From: JBAZAX01 sp041671765
GTDB taxonomy: Bacteria > Babelota > Babeliae > Babelales > RVW-14
Direction: 5' to 3'
NCBI GenBank assembly: GCA_041671765.1
Contig: JBAZAX010000022.1
Span: 1-26,080, forward strand
DNA length: 26,080 nt
Shown: in pieces, positions 23,508 to 26,080 of the stretch
Position numbering within the stretch: the first letter of the stretch is position 1
How the letters are laid out: each line of letters begins with the position of its first letter
Program-made: the position numbers and the translations under genes
The notes under the pieces: model-generated
Told to the model about the DNA's origin: nothing
Databases searched by the model: none
Seen by the model: only the letters and a program-made list of their open reading frames with translations

Positions 23508-26080
23508 TTATTTGCTCTTTGTGCTCTTTTTACTCTTTACGCTTTTCTTTAGAAATGCGGGTGTAAAACCCAAAGCATTTTTGAATGGTGCATATTCACT
23601 TGCAATAATGCTATCAACATGTTTACTTTTTTCTCTCAAGGCATTTAATCTTTTTTGTACTAATTCTGCAGGCGTTTGTGTTGATTTATCGTCTTGTTTC
23701 ATTGGGAGGTATACGGCAAATGTACGTCTGAACTTGATTTGATCCTCGAGTAGTTCATTAGCTGCATTTTTTATCTCTGTTAATGCTTTATCGTATGATT
23801 CCTGTAACCCTACATCAGTTGGATTGGCTTTTAATTTAAGCATAGAATCTTTAAGAATTGTTTGTGTTTGAACAAATTTCAAACTTGATTCGTTGCAAAT
23901 TTTATCAAATTCTTTATCAGGATTAATAGTTTGTTTTTTTGTGGAGGACTTACGAATTGTTACATTTCCCTTTGCATCCAGTAAAGTTTGATTTGCTTGT
24001 AGCGATTCGTCCAAACATCTGAAAAATATCGCCTGTAGTTTATACTTGGTAGCTTGTTTTCCGAGTATAAAATTATCGGTAGTGAATCCTTTATCACCCT
24101 CAAATTTTGTGTAATATATTCTTGAGAAATTTTTGAACAAAATTTTCAAAACAGTTTTTAATGCCACTTTCTTGCCATAAACTGCTGTTGATATTTCAAG
24201 TTCCGGTCTTTTTGTTAGTATTGTGACGGTTTTTTTCCCGGCTTTAACATCTTGAATCTTTTTTATTATGTCTTTGATTTTTGATACTGTCTCTTTGTCG
24301 GTTTTTGCCAGGCTTTTATTTATCTGTGTTAATATTGAATTTAGATAGTCCAGATGTTCCCATAATTGTCTTTCTGTTTTAGGGCACTCAGCTAATTGTT
24401 CTTGAAGAGTATAAAGCAAATGTTGCTTCTCTGTGTGCGTCAAATTACCCTTAACAAGAGGAACTATTTGTTTTTTCATGAAAGCTTTTATCTGATTATA
24501 GTCCCTTTTTTTCTGTAGCTCGCCAATTCTCTTGATTAATACGGTGTTTTCTGGATCATCTACATTGTCAACCAGGTCTCCATACATTTTAAGCGACATG
24601 TTGTTAATAATTTGCTGAAATATTTGAGGCATTTTTACTATGAGAGATTCAGGCGTTAGGTCTTGTTTTTGGGTTAGAATTAAGCGTGAACAGAGTTTTG
24701 TTGCTTCGTCAATTATGAAATTAATTTTTGCGACATCTTTTTTAGATGTGTCGTTTAATGTTGTGTTGATCAGCAGAATGATTTTTATCATGAAAACAAA
24801 TGCGGAATTTGGTTGTAAAAGAGTTGCAAATAATTCTTTTGCAGGTCCATCTTGCATAAGCGTTTTAATATCATCCGGATTTATTGCAATTCCGTTAATC
24901 CCTTGAGGAAGCATCTTGACCACAAATGGTGTAAATGGTGTTCCAAGTTCTCCGGCGCCTTTTTTTGTGAAATCATATTCAATACTGATTTTTGTTTTTG
25001 TTGATTCTCCCGATGTAGATTCTCCGGATGTTGCTTCTCCTTCAATTTTAAATACTTTATCGAAGTAGCTAGATGTTTCTAATGCTTTTTTGAATCTTTC
25101 TTCAATGTCTGTGTAAAAGCTTACAACGGAATCAACTATTTCTTTATTCTCTTTATCGTCCTTATCTTCATCCTTAGCGTCTGGATAAGGGGAAGGTGGT
25201 ACAATTCCTTCATCAGGTTTAATGTCCGGTATAACAGGTGGAGTAGGGGGTGTAATAGGAGTTATGTCCGGGGTTACAGGAGTTTCTGTGGAATCTTTTT
25301 CATCCGATTGAGTGCCAAGGATTGCGCCCAAAATTCCTGCTAAAGCTAGTAGCCCTACGCCGATTCCGCCGCCTGCAATTAAAAGTTTTTTATTTTTTTG
25401 TAAGAAGCTTTGCGCCTGTTTTGGCGGAGTTGCTTCTTTTTGAGGTTGAGCTAAAGTTTGTACTGCATCTCTTTGTGCTTCGCTGGTGGGTTGCGCACGT
25501 GGAAAAAGTCGAACTGGCTCCTGTGAGTCTCTAATACTTTTGGTTCTGTCTTTCTCTGCAGCTTTTGCCCGAGCTTCATACTCAGCAGCCTTCCCTTCTA
25601 GCGGTTTTGCAATTGCTGCTTCAAGTTCTCTTTTGCGCGCAGCAAAATCACCTTCTCCCATCCGTTCTGACGTAGGAATTGTTATGCTTGATTTGGCTAT
25701 GGCTTCTGCCGCTGCTCTTTGGGCTGATGCCTCTGCTTCTTTTAGAGTGGCGTCAGTTTGTTCTCTAAGCCCCGCCGTATCCTCCATTGTTCGTGCTTGT
25801 CTTATTTCTGTCCCAGCTGCTTGTTGTGCATCCAAAGCGCCTTTTAATTTTGCTTGTATTGCACGTACGTTTTGGCTATAACTTTCTCTTAATGGAGCTT
25901 CTCCCGCTGTCAATTCTTGGCGAACTTGTGGGTCAACTTGAGATGTTGGTTTTGAAGGTTTAGGTCTACTAAGTTCTGCGCGTCGTTCAGCCGCTTGTTT
26001 CTCCATAGCTCTTGCATATTGCTCCTCGCTGCCTCCAAGCTTTCCCTGTCCTTCTTCTTTCAATGTTACAGTCGGTTGTT
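23508..26080 (-). CDS. Very long helical protein with one membrane segment, partial (5' end outside window)
   Basis: The frame stays open from the right edge to 23508, about 857 codons. The first possible start inside is only a TTG at 26063 with no ribosome site, and codons before it (Q-P-T-V-T) continue in frame, so the true start is outside. Residues about 1-220 of the visible part are Ala/Glu/Arg/Lys coiled coil. A single hydrophobic segment (KLLIAGGGIGVGLLALAGILGAILG) follows at about 235-260, then a Pro/Thr/Asp linker (PVTPDITPITPPTPP) and a short GESTSGEST repeat. About 450 mostly helical residues with more normal composition come next, ending in a very basic tail (KKSVKSKKSTKSK). No family was recognised. 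A membrane-anchored protein with long helical arms on both sides is plausible. Confidence 0.75.
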   Translation of the reverse strand, partial: QPTVTLKEEGQGKLGGSEEQYARAMEKQAAERRAELSRPKPSKPTSQVDPQVRQELTAGEAPLRESYSQNVRAIQAKLKGALDAQQAAGTEIRQARTMEDTAGLREQTDATLKEAEASAQRAAAEAIAKSSITIPTSERMGEGDFAARKRELEAAIAKPLEGKAAEYEARAKAAEKDRTKSIRDSQEPVRLFPRAQPTSEAQRDAVQTLAQPQKEATPPKQAQSFLQKNKKLLIAGGGIGVGLLALAGILGAILGTQSDEKDSTETPVTPDITPITPPTPPVIPDIKPDEGIVPPSPYPDAKDEDKDDKENKEIVDSVVSFYTDIEERFKKALETSSYFDKVFKIEGEATSGESTSGESTKTKISIEYDFTKKGAGELGTPFTPFVVKMLPQGINGIAINPDDIKTLMQDGPAKELFATLLQPNSAFVFMIKIILLINTTLNDTSKKDVAKINFIIDEATKLCSRLILTQKQDLTPESLIVKMPQIFQQIINNMSLKMYGDLVDNVDDPENTVLIKRIGELQKKRDYNQIKAFMKKQIVPLVKGNLTHTEKQHLLYTLQEQLAECPKTERQLWEHLDYLNSILTQINKSLAKTDKETVSKIKDIIKKIQDVKAGKKTVTILTKRPELEISTAVYGKKVALKTVLKILFKNFSRIYYTKFEGDKGFTTDNFILGKQATKYKLQAIFFRCLDESLQANQTLLDAKGNVTIRKSSTKKQTINPDKEFDKICNESSLKFVQTQTILKDSMLKLKANPTDVGLQESYDKALTEIKNAANELLEDQIKFRRTFAVYLPMKQDDKSTQTPAELVQKRLNALREKSKHVDSIIASEYAPFKNALGFTPAFLKKSVKSKKSTKSK

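Noticed and set aside
26061..26063. TTG as the real start of the 851-residue protein
   Set aside because: Upstream codons are open in frame to the window edge and there is no ribosome site, so the gene most likely begins outside.

Overview
The window is AT-rich bacterial DNA, fairly densely coded on both strands, using the standard code. It mixes a few conserved housekeeping genes (rsmA, a family 4 uracil-DNA glycosylase, yajC, a comEC-like gene, enolase, gatB, an RNase G/E gene, a Pal-like lipoprotein gene and one tRNA-Val) with many exported proteins of no clear family. These include a secreted RING-like protein, a clostripain-like protein, PKD-domain and Gly/Ser/Arg-rich proteins, and a run of very long coiled-coil proteins. 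Divergent housekeeping genes, an outer-membrane-type lipoprotein, eukaryote-like exported proteins and small palindromic repeats suggest a host-associated, reduced Gram-negative-type bacterium. Candidatus Dependentiae (TM6) is my best guess. This is an inference from gene style, not from a marker comparison.

Layout. 1-3.6 kb: an exported protein gene cut by the left edge (beta-trefoil-like N-terminus), a ParF/ParG-type partition pair, and an exported two-PKD-domain protein, all on the minus strand. The parA-like gene and the PKD gene share a nearly identical promoter-like element. 3.6-5.6 kb: a composite palindromic repeat, then a striking exported low-complexity protein (Ser/Gly/Arg/Lys, then His/Gly, then Trp/Tyr/Gly). 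5.8-7.15 kb (+): rsmA and a small exported membrane protein. 7.2-7.6 kb: a repeat-rich island around tRNA-Val(CAC), including a tRNA fragment split by a 34-nt palindromic element. 7.6-10.4 kb (-): uracil-DNA glycosylase and a clostripain-like exported protein that lacks the expected catalytic His. 10.67-11.33 kb (+): the exported RING-like protein. 11.35-12.98 kb (-): yajC followed by a short ComEC-like protein; the yajC reading frame contains a palindromic repeat near its 3' end. 13.06-17.46 kb: enolase (+) converging on gatB and rng (-). 17.66-18.34 kb (+): Pal-like lipoprotein. 18.4-26.08 kb (-): four successive long, charged, helical proteins, three with evident export signals or a membrane segment in view and the last cut by the right edge.

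Functional themes. Envelope and secretion (YajC, Pal-like, many Sec signals), translation and RNA metabolism (RsmA, GatB, RNase G/E, tRNA-Val), DNA repair and segregation (UDG, ParF/ParG) and glycolysis (enolase) form the conserved core. The rest looks like a surface or secreted repertoire. The main points of interest are a family of small palindromic elements found in a yajC coding region, in a tRNA relic and inside other repeats; the RING-like exported protein; the clostripain-like putative pseudoenzyme; and the coiled-coil gene cluster with a shared export leader and a recurrent helical hairpin.
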